In this document: positions 1 through 7,275 of the stretch, piece after piece
How positions within the stretch are numbered: position 1 is the first letter of the stretch
Layout: the number at the start of each line of letters is the position of its first letter
NCBI GenBank assembly: GCA_937907645.1
Contig: CALCWV010000072.1
Span: forward strand, 1 to 14,948
Length of the DNA: 14,948 bases
DNA from: an uncultured Clostridia bacterium
Lineage (GTDB): Bacteria > Bacillota > Clostridia > Christensenellales > UBA1242
Reading direction: 5' to 3'
Notes under the pieces: model-generated
What the model saw: the letters and a program-made list of their open reading frames with translations, nothing else
What the model was told of the DNA's origin: nothing
The model's database searches: none
Program-made: the position numbers and the translations under genes

Positions 1-213
1 CTATTTCTATCACTTTTGATTATTCTTCCTTGTCAGATAATCCTAATGATGATACTGTGTTGTTTCTTCTGTGTATTTTCTTCAAACTTACGCAATTGTG
101 GGGGAAATAATTTCAAGATTATAGGTGTGAGCCTGCTGTTTTTAGTAATTATAAATATCCTTGAAAGTGCACTTTTATTGCTCTTTGGGGCTAATTTATT
201 GTTTGTCGCATAA
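1..213 (+). CDS. C-terminal fragment of a membrane protein (partial, 5' end outside window)
   Basis: The frame is open from the first base to a TAA at 211-213, giving 70 residues that are almost entirely hydrophobic. There are two likely membrane helices, roughly residues 1-25 and 43-65, separated by a short polar Asn/Gly/Lys loop. No Shine-Dalgarno sequence precedes the internal ATG pair at 46-51, so I read this as the tail of a longer gene that begins upstream. It ends 43 bases before the carboxypeptidase start. I do not recognise the family; a two-helix C-terminus of this kind fits many permeases and maturation proteins. That it is coding at all is an inference from the long open frame and its hydrophobic pattern. 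Confidence 0.4.
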   Translation, partial: LFLSLLIILPCQIILMMILCCFFCVFSSNLRNCGGNNFKIIGVSLLFLVIINILESALLLLFGANLLFVA

Positions 214-256
214 AAAATATCATTTTGAAGAAACTAGATACAAGAGAGGTTTAAAA

Positions 257-1408
257 ATGAAAAAAGTATCTATTTTCGGATTGATAATGTTAGCAATAAT
301 TTCAGTCTTTTGCTGCGTTCCAATGAAGGTCGAAATCTCAAAAGCGGATGTTGATTTATCGTCCAAGTCAGCCATGCTTATGGATAGCGACACAAAGACA
401 ATTCTTTATGAAAAAAATTCACATGAACATCTTCCAGTTGCGAGTATGGTCAAGATGATGACCATTCTTCTCACTTTAGAGAACATCGAAGAAGATAGGA
501 TTTCACTTGAGGACAAAGTTTTGACATCGGAAAAGGCATCTGGGATGGGCGGATCACAGGTTTTCATTGATCCTTTTGAAGAATATAAACTTGAAGACCT
601 ATTTAAGAGCGTAATTATGGCATCGGCTAATGATGGAAGTGTGGCACTTGCAGAATATATTTCAGGAAGTGAAAGTAACTTTGTAAAACAGATGAACAAG
701 AGAGCAAATGAGCTTGGAATGAACGACACGAACTATGTAAACTGCACAGGACTTCCAGCTCCAGAACAATATTCTTCCGCATATGACTCGGCGGTTCTTA
801 TGAGCGAAGTTGTGAAATATGATTTATATCACAACTATAGCACAATTTGGATGGACAAGCTTATTCATCCATCAGGAAGAGTGACAGAACTTGTTAACAC
901 AAATAGATTAGTTAAATATTACAAGGGATGCGACGGAGGAAAGACCGGATCTACAAATGAAGCAGGCTGCTGCCTTTCAGCTTCAGCTAAGAGAGATGAC
1001 CTAAGACTAATCTCTGTTATTGTTGGAGCTCCAAACAGCAAGACAAGATTCGGAGAGTGCTCAGAGCTATTTAACTACGGCTTTGCAAACTTTGAGATTA
1101 AGAAAATTGTAAATAGCAGCGAGATTGTCGCTAATCTTCCTGTAACAAAAGGAAAGGTTCAAAATGCAGACCTATATGCAAGAGAAGATTATGCCACGAT
1201 TGTAAAGAAAGGGGATAACTCTGACTTTGAGATTAAGAAGGATCTTCCAGAAAAGATTAGGGCAGGTGTTAAAGCTAACAACACCGTAGGAAGGATACAA
1301 GTCCTTAAAAATGGCGAGGTTGTCAAAGAAATAGATATCATCTCGAAAAACAATATTGATAAGATGTCCTATCTTGACACAGTTCACAAAATCGCAGAGA
1401 AGTGGTAA
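257..1408 (+). CDS. Serine-type D-Ala-D-Ala carboxypeptidase (PBP5/peptidase S11 family)
   Basis: This is a 383-residue secreted penicillin-binding protein that removes the terminal D-Ala from peptidoglycan pentapeptides and so limits cross-linking. Residues 1-30 form a Sec signal peptide: KK, a hydrophobic core, and a likely cleavage site after SKA at residue 30. The three active-site motifs are in order: S63-M-V-K66 (acylated Ser and general base), S123-A-N125, and K229-T-G231 in the context GGKTGST. Residues from about 275 on match the all-beta C-terminal domain of this family, and the last residues (DTVHKIAEKW) could form an amphipathic membrane anchor. The start at 257 is chosen over an in-frame one at 161 because AGAGAGG precedes it and the signal peptide begins there. 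A terminator follows at 1431. Which dac paralogue it is (dacA, dacB or dacF type) cannot be decided. Confidence 0.93.
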   Translation: MKKVSIFGLIMLAIISVFCCVPMKVEISKADVDLSSKSAMLMDSDTKTILYEKNSHEHLPVASMVKMMTILLTLENIEEDRISLEDKVLTSEKASGMGGSQVFIDPFEEYKLEDLFKSVIMASANDGSVALAEYISGSESNFVKQMNKRANELGMNDTNYVNCTGLPAPEQYSSAYDSAVLMSEVVKYDLYHNYSTIWMDKLIHPSGRVTELVNTNRLVKYYKGCDGGKTGSTNEAGCCLSASAKRDDLRLISVIVGAPNSKTRFGECSELFNYGFANFEIKKIVNSSEIVANLPVTKGKVQNADLYAREDYATIVKKGDNSDFEIKKDLPEKIRAGVKANNTVGRIQVLKNGEVVKEIDIISKNNIDKMSYLDTVHKIAEKW

Positions 1409-1430
1409 AAAGTATAAATTAAAAGACAAA

Positions 1431-1466
1431 AAACTAGTATATTTTCTAAATACACTGGTTTTTTTG
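1431..1466 (+). terminator. Rho-independent terminator after the carboxypeptidase
   Basis: A 14-bp stem (1431-1444 with 1448-1461), containing one G-U pair and one A-C mismatch, closes a three-base loop and runs into a T-rich tract. It separates the carboxypeptidase from the next promoter, which begins at 1468. Confidence 0.75.
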
Positions 1467-1467
1467 T

Positions 1468-1495
1468 TTGAAAATATATATTTTTTTGATATAAT
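1468..1495 (+). promoter_or_regulatory. Sigma-A promoter for the M50 protease-scpAB run
   Basis: TTGAAA at 1468-1473, a 16-base spacer and a perfect TATAAT at 1490-1495. Only nine bases lie between the -10 box and the ATG at 1505, and no Shine-Dalgarno sequence fits there. The transcript should begin at or within about three bases of the start codon. Confidence 0.75.
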
Positions 1496-1504
1496 TATAG
1501 AGCA

Positions 1505-2167
1505 ATGATTTACTATATTTTTACGTTAGGGTTATCTGGATGGGATTTGGTTGCCTTTTTGCTTGCGTATGTTATAGCCATTACTTTTGCCATAACTGCG
1601 CATGAATATTCACATGCTTTAATGGCATACAAGTTTGGCGATCCAACTCCAAAGTTAATGAAAAGATTGTCACTCAATCCTGTTAATCACTTTGATACGT
1701 GGGGAGTGCTATGCTTTCTTTTAGTTGGATTCGGGTGGGCAAAGCCAGTTCCAGTGAATCCATTGAATTTCAGAAACTATAACAGGGGAAGAAGATGGGT
1801 TTCCATAATAGGAATTCTAACTAATTTAGTCCTTGCAATTTTCTTTAGCGGATTTTACTATTTCTTTTTTGGAAAACTACTTGCAATAGGAAATATGTTC
1901 TGCACATTTGTAGCTTATCTACTTATGTTCTGCACGATAATCAATTTATCTCTTGCGATATTCAATTTAATTCCAATTTATCCGCTTGACGGATTCAACT
2001 TCATTGCAACATTTATGAAGCCGGACAATAAATTTGTTCAATTTATGGTCAGATATGGATCACTAATCATGTTAATTTTTGTTATTTCGCCTCTTTTTGA
2101 TATGCTCTATGGAGCAGTTATTGGTGGAATGACGACGCTATTACAACTATTTTGGGGGCTTTTCTGA
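1505..2167 (+). CDS. Site-2 protease family (M50) integral membrane metalloprotease
   Basis: This is a 220-residue, multi-helix membrane protein. H33-E34-x-x-H37 is the zinc-binding HExxH inside the second hydrophobic segment. D162 in the NLIPIYPLDG segment supplies the third zinc ligand, and the GWAKPVPVNP loop (residues 77-86) is typical of the short YwhC-like branch of the family. Such proteins cleave membrane-embedded substrates; the substrate here is unknown. The gene lies between a D,D-carboxypeptidase and scpAB, a linkage common in Clostridia. Its stop overlaps the scpA start by one base (TGATG at 2165-2169), implying translational coupling. The start has no ribosome binding site and directly follows a consensus promoter. 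Confidence 0.9.
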   Translation: MIYYIFTLGLSGWDLVAFLLAYVIAITFAITAHEYSHALMAYKFGDPTPKLMKRLSLNPVNHFDTWGVLCFLLVGFGWAKPVPVNPLNFRNYNRGRRWVSIIGILTNLVLAIFFSGFYYFFFGKLLAIGNMFCTFVAYLLMFCTIINLSLAIFNLIPIYPLDGFNFIATFMKPDNKFVQFMVRYGSLIMLIFVISPLFDMLYGAVIGGMTTLLQLFWGLF

Positions 2168-2946
2168 TGACAGAAGAAGAAACAAAAGAAGGGAAGGAAA
2201 CAGAGCAATTAAACTTCCTTGACAACACATATAGATTTAAACTAGAGAACTTTGAAGGCCCTCTTGATCTTTTGTTGCATCTCATTAAGGGTGCAAAAAT
2301 GGATATCATGGATGTCAAGCTATCTGAAATAACTGAGCAGTACATGGAATACATGAAAGACCTTTCCGAAATAGATATGGACAGAGCAAGCGAGTTTATA
2401 ACTGTCGCAGCAACGCTTTTGGAGATTAAATCAAAGCATTTGCTTCCAGTCGAAGTAGAAAATGACGAAGTTGAAGAGGAAGACAGCGAAGCACTACTTT
2501 TAAGAAGATTGAAAGAATATGAGCTTTTCAAACAAGTAGGACAGGACTTGAAAGAAATTGAAGATATTAACAAATTCTATAGAAAACCGGGTGAAGAGAC
2601 AGAAAAAGTTAAGATTATCGTCAAAGATATGGTTCTAGATAAACTGCTTGACGCATTTGCTAATCTTTTAGCTAAGGAAAAACTTAGAAAAGATGAGAAA
2701 CCTGAGCCAAAGAAGATTATAAAAGACAGATTTACTGTGGCAGAGAAGGTCGTTTCAATCAGAAATTATTCAAGAGATCACAAAAACTATGTATTTGAAG
2801 ACTTATTTACTCCAGATATGACGAAGAGTGAGATGATTAACGTCTTTCTTGCATTATTAGATTTACTTAAATTACAAGTAGTGAGAGTAGAACAGACTTC
2901 AAACTTTGAGCAGATACATATTATTTCAAATGAGGTGAAAGAATGA
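2167..2946 (+). CDS. scpA: Segregation and condensation protein A (kleisin of the SMC complex)
   Basis: This 259-residue protein is the kleisin that bridges the two SMC heads and recruits ScpB for chromosome compaction and segregation. The N-terminal hallmark FEGPLDLLLHLI lies at residues 29-40, followed by the helical SMC-neck-binding region and an acidic linker (ENDEVEEEDSE, about residues 97-107). The C-terminal winged-helix region (about 180-250, including the DLFTPDMTKSEMINVFLALLDLL segment) contacts the SMC head cap. The ATG at 2167 is used rather than an upstream TTG because the GGGGG at 2154-2158 is well spaced from it and it overlaps the upstream stop. The final ATGA overlaps the scpB start. 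The length is normal for the family. Confidence 0.95.
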   Translation: MTEEETKEGKETEQLNFLDNTYRFKLENFEGPLDLLLHLIKGAKMDIMDVKLSEITEQYMEYMKDLSEIDMDRASEFITVAATLLEIKSKHLLPVEVENDEVEEEDSEALLLRRLKEYELFKQVGQDLKEIEDINKFYRKPGEETEKVKIIVKDMVLDKLLDAFANLLAKEKLRKDEKPEPKKIIKDRFTVAEKVVSIRNYSRDHKNYVFEDLFTPDMTKSEMINVFLALLDLLKLQVVRVEQTSNFEQIHIISNEVKE

Positions 2947-3617
2947 GTACAATAGATACAGAAATTAATCTTAAAGAGGTCGTAAAAGCCATTCTCTTTG
3001 TTGCAGGTGAGGGCGTTGAAAAATCTCTTTTAGCTGAAAAACTCGACGTTCCAGAAAGCAAAATTGAATACGTTTTGAGCGAACTAAAAAAGGAATATTC
3101 GGGAGATAACGGAATACACATTATTACATACAAAGACAAAGTGCAGCTCACGTCAAATCCAAACTACGCAACGCAGATTTCCGATACACTCAGTCCTGTA
3201 AGAGAGAAGTCTTTGACAAGAGCGGCTCTTGAAACTCTCGCAATTATTGCATACAAGCAGCCAATTACAAAGCTGGAAATTGAAGATGTCAGAAGAGTTA
3301 ACTCAGACTACGCTGTTCAGGCACTTATCGACCAAGATATGATCGAAATTGTGGGAAGAAAAGACGCTGTAGGAAGACCACTTATGTTCGGAACAACAGA
3401 AAATTTCCTTAAGAGATTTAATATTAGCGATGTAAAAGATCTTCCAGACTATGATGAGCTTATCGAAAGAATTAAGCTAATCCGTGACGAGGAAGACTCA
3501 AATAAATCAGATACATTATTCAAAAATACTGACGATATTAACTTTGATGAAGAAGAAGTGCCAGAGTTCTTAAAAAACGAAGACTTTATTGAAAAAGTTG
3601 ATGATAGTGAAGAATAA
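2943..3617 (+). CDS. scpB: Segregation and condensation protein B
   Basis: ScpB dimers bind ScpA and complete the bacterial condensin. Two winged-helix domains are visible: the first at about residues 8-80, the second at about 90-160. The second carries the family signature ALETLAIIAYKQPITKLEIE (95-114) and GRKDAVGRPLMFGTT (138-152). A long acidic tail (about 165-224) extends beyond the core, as in many Clostridia. The ATG overlaps the scpA stop (ATGA, 2943-2946) and is preceded by GAGGTGAAAGA, so the two proteins are probably made in fixed proportion. No terminator is obvious after the stop, so transcription may continue into the small ORF and protease that follow. Confidence 0.95.
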   Translation: MSTIDTEINLKEVVKAILFVAGEGVEKSLLAEKLDVPESKIEYVLSELKKEYSGDNGIHIITYKDKVQLTSNPNYATQISDTLSPVREKSLTRAALETLAIIAYKQPITKLEIEDVRRVNSDYAVQALIDQDMIEIVGRKDAVGRPLMFGTTENFLKRFNISDVKDLPDYDELIERIKLIRDEEDSNKSDTLFKNTDDINFDEEEVPEFLKNEDFIEKVDDSEE

Positions 3618-3648
3618 TAAAATCTAACTTGCAAGCATAAATTATTGT

Positions 3649-3792
3649 ATGTTAAGCAAAAATCAGAAACAAAAAACGCATAATCCTTTTAGTAAAAAAT
3701 ACAGATTAAATTACTGCTTTGTTTTGAAATTTATGATAGTATTTTTACTACTTTTGGGGCTTGCGCTTTTTTTATTTTTGATGATAAAGTAG
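3649..3792 (+). CDS. Putative 47-residue single-pass membrane peptide
   Basis: This is an open frame from ATG 3649 to TAG 3790-3792. Residues 1-23 are basic and hydrophilic (Lys- and Arg-rich), followed by one strong membrane helix (about 24-46, containing the run IVFLLLLGLALFLFLMI). The positive-inside rule predicts a cytosolic N-terminus. It fills nearly all of the gap between scpB and the SpoIVFB-like protease, and its stop is 12 bases before the protease ATG, overlapping that gene's ribosome binding region, which suggests coupling. It has no clear Shine-Dalgarno sequence of its own, which is the main argument against it. A role as a partner or regulator of the adjacent membrane protease would be an inference from position only. 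Confidence 0.5.
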   Translation: MLSKNQKQKTHNPFSKKYRLNYCFVLKFMIVFLLLLGLALFLFLMIK

Positions 3793-3804
3793 TGGGGATT
3801 TTTA

Positions 3805-4674
3805 ATGAAAAAATTCTTAGATAGGACAAGGTTTTTGCTTAACAAAAGTGCCATTCATCCGATCTTTATTCTGCTGCTTATTTGGTTTATAATAAGCGGA
3901 AGGATTTTATCATTTTTCTCCTTCATTTTAGTTCTCATAATTCATGAGTTTGGGCACTATATCTTTGCAAAAAAGTTGGGATATAAACTAAGTAAATTTA
4001 GACTGCTACCATTTGGTGCTGAGCTTAACTACAGTGAGCAACTTTTTGAGAGTAGGGATGAAGTTCTAATTGCTTTCGCAGGCCCTCTTTTTAACATATT
4101 TTTTTCAGTGCTTACTGTTTGCCTTTGGTGGCTTTTTCCTTCGCTCTATTCGATCTCATCAGAACTTGTTTTCGAAAGCACTGTACTTGCTCTTATCAAC
4201 CTTTTGCCAGCATATCCGCTTGACGGGGGAAGGATACTTCTAGGACTAATAAATGGGAAGTTTGACCGAAAAAATTCACTTAAATTTTTGAAAATTTTGA
4301 ATATATTTTTCGTTATATTTTTCATCCTTTGCTTTATAATTTCTTGCCTCACAGACTACAATCCAACGTTTATTTTAATGAGCTTTTTTCTTCTTAGCGG
4401 GCTTCTTGAAATTGAGAGCGAAAACAGGTATGAACTTGTTGGACTTGTCAAAAAGTGTGACAAAAACTTCGGAAGAGTAGTTATCAAAAATGTAAACTTA
4501 GGAACAAGACTCATTGACATAGTAAGACAGATTGAGCCTCGCAGAAGAACAATCTTCTTGCTTAAAAACAACAACAAGATTATCACAGAAGACTACATTA
4601 TGAAGCTTAGCATGATATATCCATTAGATAGTAATATTAATGAAATAATTAAGAAAAAAAATTCGACAAAATAA
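3805..4674 (+). CDS. SpoIVFB-like M50 intramembrane metalloprotease with C-terminal CBS-like region
   Basis: This 289-residue membrane protease has H47-E48-x-x-H51 in its second hydrophobic segment and D140 in NLLPAYPLDGGR (132-143), the classical zinc ligands of the SpoIVFB branch. FAGPLFN (91-97) lies in the helix between them. About five to six hydrophobic segments precede a soluble tail (about 205-289) similar in size and place to the CBS domain of SpoIVFB. In spore formers SpoIVFB cleaves pro-sigma-K in the mother cell/forespore boundary. Here no spoIVFA-like regulator is adjacent except possibly the 47-residue membrane peptide directly upstream, so the substrate is unproven. GTGGGGA before the ATG serves as ribosome binding site. 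It is one of two S2P-family proteases flanking scpAB. Confidence 0.87.
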   Translation: MKKFLDRTRFLLNKSAIHPIFILLLIWFIISGRILSFFSFILVLIIHEFGHYIFAKKLGYKLSKFRLLPFGAELNYSEQLFESRDEVLIAFAGPLFNIFFSVLTVCLWWLFPSLYSISSELVFESTVLALINLLPAYPLDGGRILLGLINGKFDRKNSLKFLKILNIFFVIFFILCFIISCLTDYNPTFILMSFFLLSGLLEIESENRYELVGLVKKCDKNFGRVVIKNVNLGTRLIDIVRQIEPRRRTIFLLKNNNKIITEDYIMKLSMIYPLDSNINEIIKKKNSTK

Positions 4675-4733
4675 TACAAAAAAATATATTAAAAAAATGA
4701 AAAATAATATATATTTTTGTCAATATTTTATCT

Positions 4734-5249
4734 ATGAAAGATATATTAAAATATTCATATGAATTATTTTCAAATAAATTAAAATATATTGAGTCAAAAT
4801 TTACAATTATAATAACTCTTCCAACGGCTTTGACTGTTTTTTCTGCATCTTATTTAAATAATTCTCCGCCTTTAATTACGGGGCTTTCAGCGATTTCAAT
4901 TATTTTTTCTTTAATATCTGTTGTATATGGCTTCCTTGCCGTCTTGCTTAGGAAAAATAAAACAAAAGAATACCAAAAATTATGCGAAAAAATAGATTTA
5001 TTTTACTATAAAGATGTGTCGAAAATTAACGAAAAAAATTATATAGAAGAAATAATAAAAAATTATCCGGATTTAAAGAATTATAAGCCGGATAATTATG
5101 ATTTAAATTTATCAAAACAAATAATAAATACATCGCAAGAAATTGATCAGAAGAATATTTATTTTAACTTCTCAATTATATTCTTGCTTATAAGTTTAGT
5201 TACAGAATCCTTATCAATTTTCCTACTTGGAATGGGAATTAATGTTTGA
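4734..5249 (+). CDS. Three-helix membrane protein resembling Pycsar TM effectors (DUF5706-like)
   Basis: This 171-residue protein has helices at about 24-42, 51-72 and 145-167. Between helices 2 and 3 is a charged cytosolic domain of about 70 residues. The order is amphipathic N-terminus ending in a Lys (K22) at the membrane edge, a helical hairpin, an aromatic-acidic LFYYKDVSKINEKNYIEEI segment (89-107), then a polar helix (DLNLSKQIINTSQEIDQKN, 123-141) leading into the last helix. From memory this matches the layout of DUF5706/Pycsar-effector and SLATT-like proteins, which damage the membrane when a cyclic nucleotide accumulates. The gene is visibly more AT-rich than its neighbours and has no Shine-Dalgarno sequence. 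Its stop is four bases from a convergent gene. The family assignment is pattern recognition, not a search result. Confidence 0.5.
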   Translation: MKDILKYSYELFSNKLKYIESKFTIIITLPTALTVFSASYLNNSPPLITGLSAISIIFSLISVVYGFLAVLLRKNKTKEYQKLCEKIDLFYYKDVSKINEKNYIEEIIKNYPDLKNYKPDNYDLNLSKQIINTSQEIDQKNIYFNFSIIFLLISLVTESLSIFLLGMGINV

Positions 5250-5253
5250 GATT

Positions 5254-5694
5254 TTATTTTTCTAGATATGGAATTAGAGATGTAATGCTTTCTCTTTCAA
5301 TATCTTTCAACTTAGTTATAATTGCATCAAGCTCAGGTGATAAGTCCTTGTGATCAAACTCGTCTTTGATACACGTTATAACGCCCATAAACGTTCCAAA
5401 TAACATCATCTCAGCGATTTTTCTGTTTGACTTATCTGTGAGCGTTCCAACGTTGATTGAAGTCCAGAGTCTTGCCTTTTCGAACCAGTTGTTATCCTTT
5501 ATTCCGTCGATACCATTTTTACTTGCAAAGGCCTCACATTCCTCTGCAACTTCCTTGTATCTTTTCTCTTCCTTTAGAATTTCATCACGCAAATCCTTAC
5601 ATTCAATTTTTGTCAAAATCCCGTCAATTGAGCTTAATGCTGTCTTTGAATTTTGATAGATTGCATTCAAATAGTTTGTAATATTTTTTTCCAT
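5254..5694 (-). CDS. Small all-helical protein, ferritin-like/DUF2383-like, function unknown
   Basis: This is a 146-residue soluble protein predicted to be nearly all helix. Charged helices at about 1-30, 35-60, 68-110 and 120-145 would suit a four-helix bundle. The central WTSINVGTLTDKSNRKIAEM segment resembles a family common in Clostridia whose role is not established, and the overall pattern recalls DUF2383/ferritin-like bundles. No conserved metal-ligand set (ExxH pairs) is evident, so I do not propose iron or oxidase chemistry. The start is fixed by GGAGG seven bases upstream of the ATG (minus strand, 5694). A moderate promoter lies at 5741-5712. The gene is divergent from the cyclase and convergent with the three-helix membrane protein. 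Confidence 0.75.
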   Translation of the reverse strand: MEKNITNYLNAIYQNSKTALSSIDGILTKIECKDLRDEILKEEKRYKEVAEECEAFASKNGIDGIKDNNWFEKARLWTSINVGTLTDKSNRKIAEMMLFGTFMGVITCIKDEFDHKDLSPELDAIITKLKDIERESITSLIPYLEK

Positions 5695-5711
5695 TTTGAT
5701 CCTCCATTGTT

Positions 5712-5741
5712 ATTATGTTTAAATGCAACAATTCTATTCAA
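5712..5741 (-). promoter_or_regulatory. Putative promoter of the helical-protein gene
   Basis: On the minus strand TTGAAT (5741-5736), an 18-base spacer and CATAAT (5717-5712) precede the GGAGG ribosome binding site. Both boxes deviate slightly from consensus. Confidence 0.45.
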
Positions 5742-5767
5742 TTGGGTTATTTCAAATTTAAAAAATT

Positions 5768-5797
5768 TTGAATACATTTTTATTTTTTCTGCACAAT
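5768..5797 (+). promoter_or_regulatory. Putative promoter directly before the cyclase start
   Basis: TTGAAT (5768-5773), an 18-base spacer and CACAAT (5792-5797) lie just before the ATG at 5804. Six bases separate the -10 box from the ATG and there is no Shine-Dalgarno sequence, so a leaderless mRNA is plausible. The -10 is imperfect. Confidence 0.4.
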
Positions 5798-5803
5798 AAA
5801 GAT

Positions 5804-7225
5804 ATGAGATTATCGACGAAAATTTTTCTAGCAATATACATAGTTTGTTTCGTGCCTGGAGCAGTGCTTTCCAAGTATATTTTTGAAGGAATAAAAGCGA
5901 CAGATAAAGGTTTCACTTTTTCGTTTGGAACGCCGGCAATTATTGGACTATGTTTCATGGGCGTGAGCATAATTTTTGGAACAATATGCTACATTAGATT
6001 TTTGCGAATTTTAAAGTTATCAAAAGTGCTGTTTTTCTCGATTACACCAATGACTGTTCTTTATGGAGTTGGGATCTATCTTCTAGCAGATTTTGGAACA
6101 CTTCCAAAGCAAACTGCAATTGCTGTTCGAGCAATTCTTAATATTTCAGCTGAGAACAAATATAACTCCATTTTATGGGCTATTCTTCTAACTCTTATCT
6201 ACATCCTCATAAGTTTCGTGCTTTTCTCATACGTCTGCAGGCCAATTCAAAAGATTGAGAGAGTGACATCAAAACTTGGGGACGGAAGAATAACAGAGGG
6301 AGCAATCACAATCGGGAAAACAAAGCAGTTCCATAAAATAGAAGACTCACTCGAGAGAATTAATTATAACTATAAAGAAAAAGAAAACAGAGTGAAGCAG
6401 GCTGACCTTGAAGCGCAGAAATTTATTCCAAAGCAGTTCTTAAAATTCCTTGGAAAGGGGAGTATCAGCGAACTTGAGCTTGGAAATCAAGTACAAAAGA
6501 GAGCAACGACGCTGTTCTGCGACCTACTTAGTTCAACGAGCGTTAGCACAACGCTGAGTCTAGAAGAAAATTTTAACTTTATTAATTCATATTTGAATAT
6601 AATTTCGCCACTTGTCAGAAAACATGACGGCTTTGTCGACAAGTATCTTGGAGACGGGATACTAGCAGTTTTTCCTCGCGCGGAAAGAGCTATAGACTGT
6701 GCACATGCGATCATTCGTGCAATTGAGGTGAAAAACAAGTCGCAAAAAGATTTGCCGAACGTCGACACAAAGATTTCCATTAACACTGGCGATATCGTCT
6801 TCGGAATCGTTGGGGAGGAAGAGCGAAAAGCGCCAACTATTATCTCCGATGTCGTGAATCTTGCATCTAAGATTGAAGACATAAACAAGTTCATGGGAAC
6901 AAAGATTGTCTTTTCAAAGCAGACTCTAAACGAGATCCCAGAAAAATACAATTTACACTATAGATATATTGGCTCGCTAACTCTTGATGGAGAAGAAACA
7001 GCTTTGCCACTCTTTGAGAGCTTAGAGATTTATCCAAAAGACGAGAAAGACAAGCTTGTAAGGCTCAAAAACAAGTTTGAAAACGGTGTTAGAAGTTATA
7101 ATGACGGGCAATTTAAGGTCGCACTTCAGACCTTCCAAGAAGTTCTTAAATATCTTCCAAACGACAAGCCTTCTTATATCTATTTCAACAAGGCAAACGA
7201 GAAATTAAAGGAAGTTGAGCTTTAA
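5804..7225 (+). CDS. Membrane class III adenylate/nucleotidyl cyclase (4 TM + HAMP-like linker + cyclase + TPR-like tail)
   Basis: This is a 473-residue protein. Helices at about 7-27, 45-67, 74-96 and 123-145 are followed by a HAMP-like linker (146-200), a class III cyclase domain (about 230-415) and a TPR-like end (about 430-473). In the cyclase domain D240 (LFCDLLSST) and D284 (DKYLGDG) are the metal ligands. K280 and D349 are the pair that favours adenine, so ATP is the likely substrate and cAMP the product. N352 is present, but the transition-state Arg is replaced by Lys (K356, VNLASKIE). The LGNQVQKRATTLFCDL and ENFNFINSYL segments resemble the membrane cyclases frequent in spirochaetes. 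The start at 5804 is preferred over TTG 5768 because the hydrophobic N-terminus begins there. It is flanked by a divergent helical protein and a zinc-ribbon gene. Confidence 0.85.
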   Translation: MRLSTKIFLAIYIVCFVPGAVLSKYIFEGIKATDKGFTFSFGTPAIIGLCFMGVSIIFGTICYIRFLRILKLSKVLFFSITPMTVLYGVGIYLLADFGTLPKQTAIAVRAILNISAENKYNSILWAILLTLIYILISFVLFSYVCRPIQKIERVTSKLGDGRITEGAITIGKTKQFHKIEDSLERINYNYKEKENRVKQADLEAQKFIPKQFLKFLGKGSISELELGNQVQKRATTLFCDLLSSTSVSTTLSLEENFNFINSYLNIISPLVRKHDGFVDKYLGDGILAVFPRAERAIDCAHAIIRAIEVKNKSQKDLPNVDTKISINTGDIVFGIVGEEERKAPTIISDVVNLASKIEDINKFMGTKIVFSKQTLNEIPEKYNLHYRYIGSLTLDGEETALPLFESLEIYPKDEKDKLVRLKNKFENGVRSYNDGQFKVALQTFQEVLKYLPNDKPSYIYFNKANEKLKEVEL

Positions 7226-7239
7226 AATATTAAAATAAG

Positions 7240-7269
7240 TTGACTTAATAGCAGTAGTTGTTGTAAAAT
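7240..7269 (+). promoter_or_regulatory. Promoter for the TM2 protein-mnmA operon, predicting a leaderless mRNA
   Basis: TTGACT (7240-7245), an 18-base spacer and TAAAAT (7264-7269). The ATG is at 7276, exactly where transcription is expected to start, and no ribosome binding site exists between the -10 box and the ATG. Confidence 0.7.
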
Positions 7270-7275
7270 GAACCT

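Noticed and set aside
161..256. N-terminal extension of the carboxypeptidase to the start at 161
   Set aside because: It would overlap the upstream gene, has no ribosome binding site and would bury the signal peptide.
4675..4733. A terminator or promoter in the very AT-rich gap before the three-helix membrane protein
   Set aside because: Weak AT palindromes and a TTGTCA are present, but no properly spaced -10 box or G+C stem supports a call.
5366..5681. Plus-strand open frames opposite the helical protein
   Set aside because: They are shadows of the minus-strand gene, which has a good ribosome binding site and coherent helical composition.
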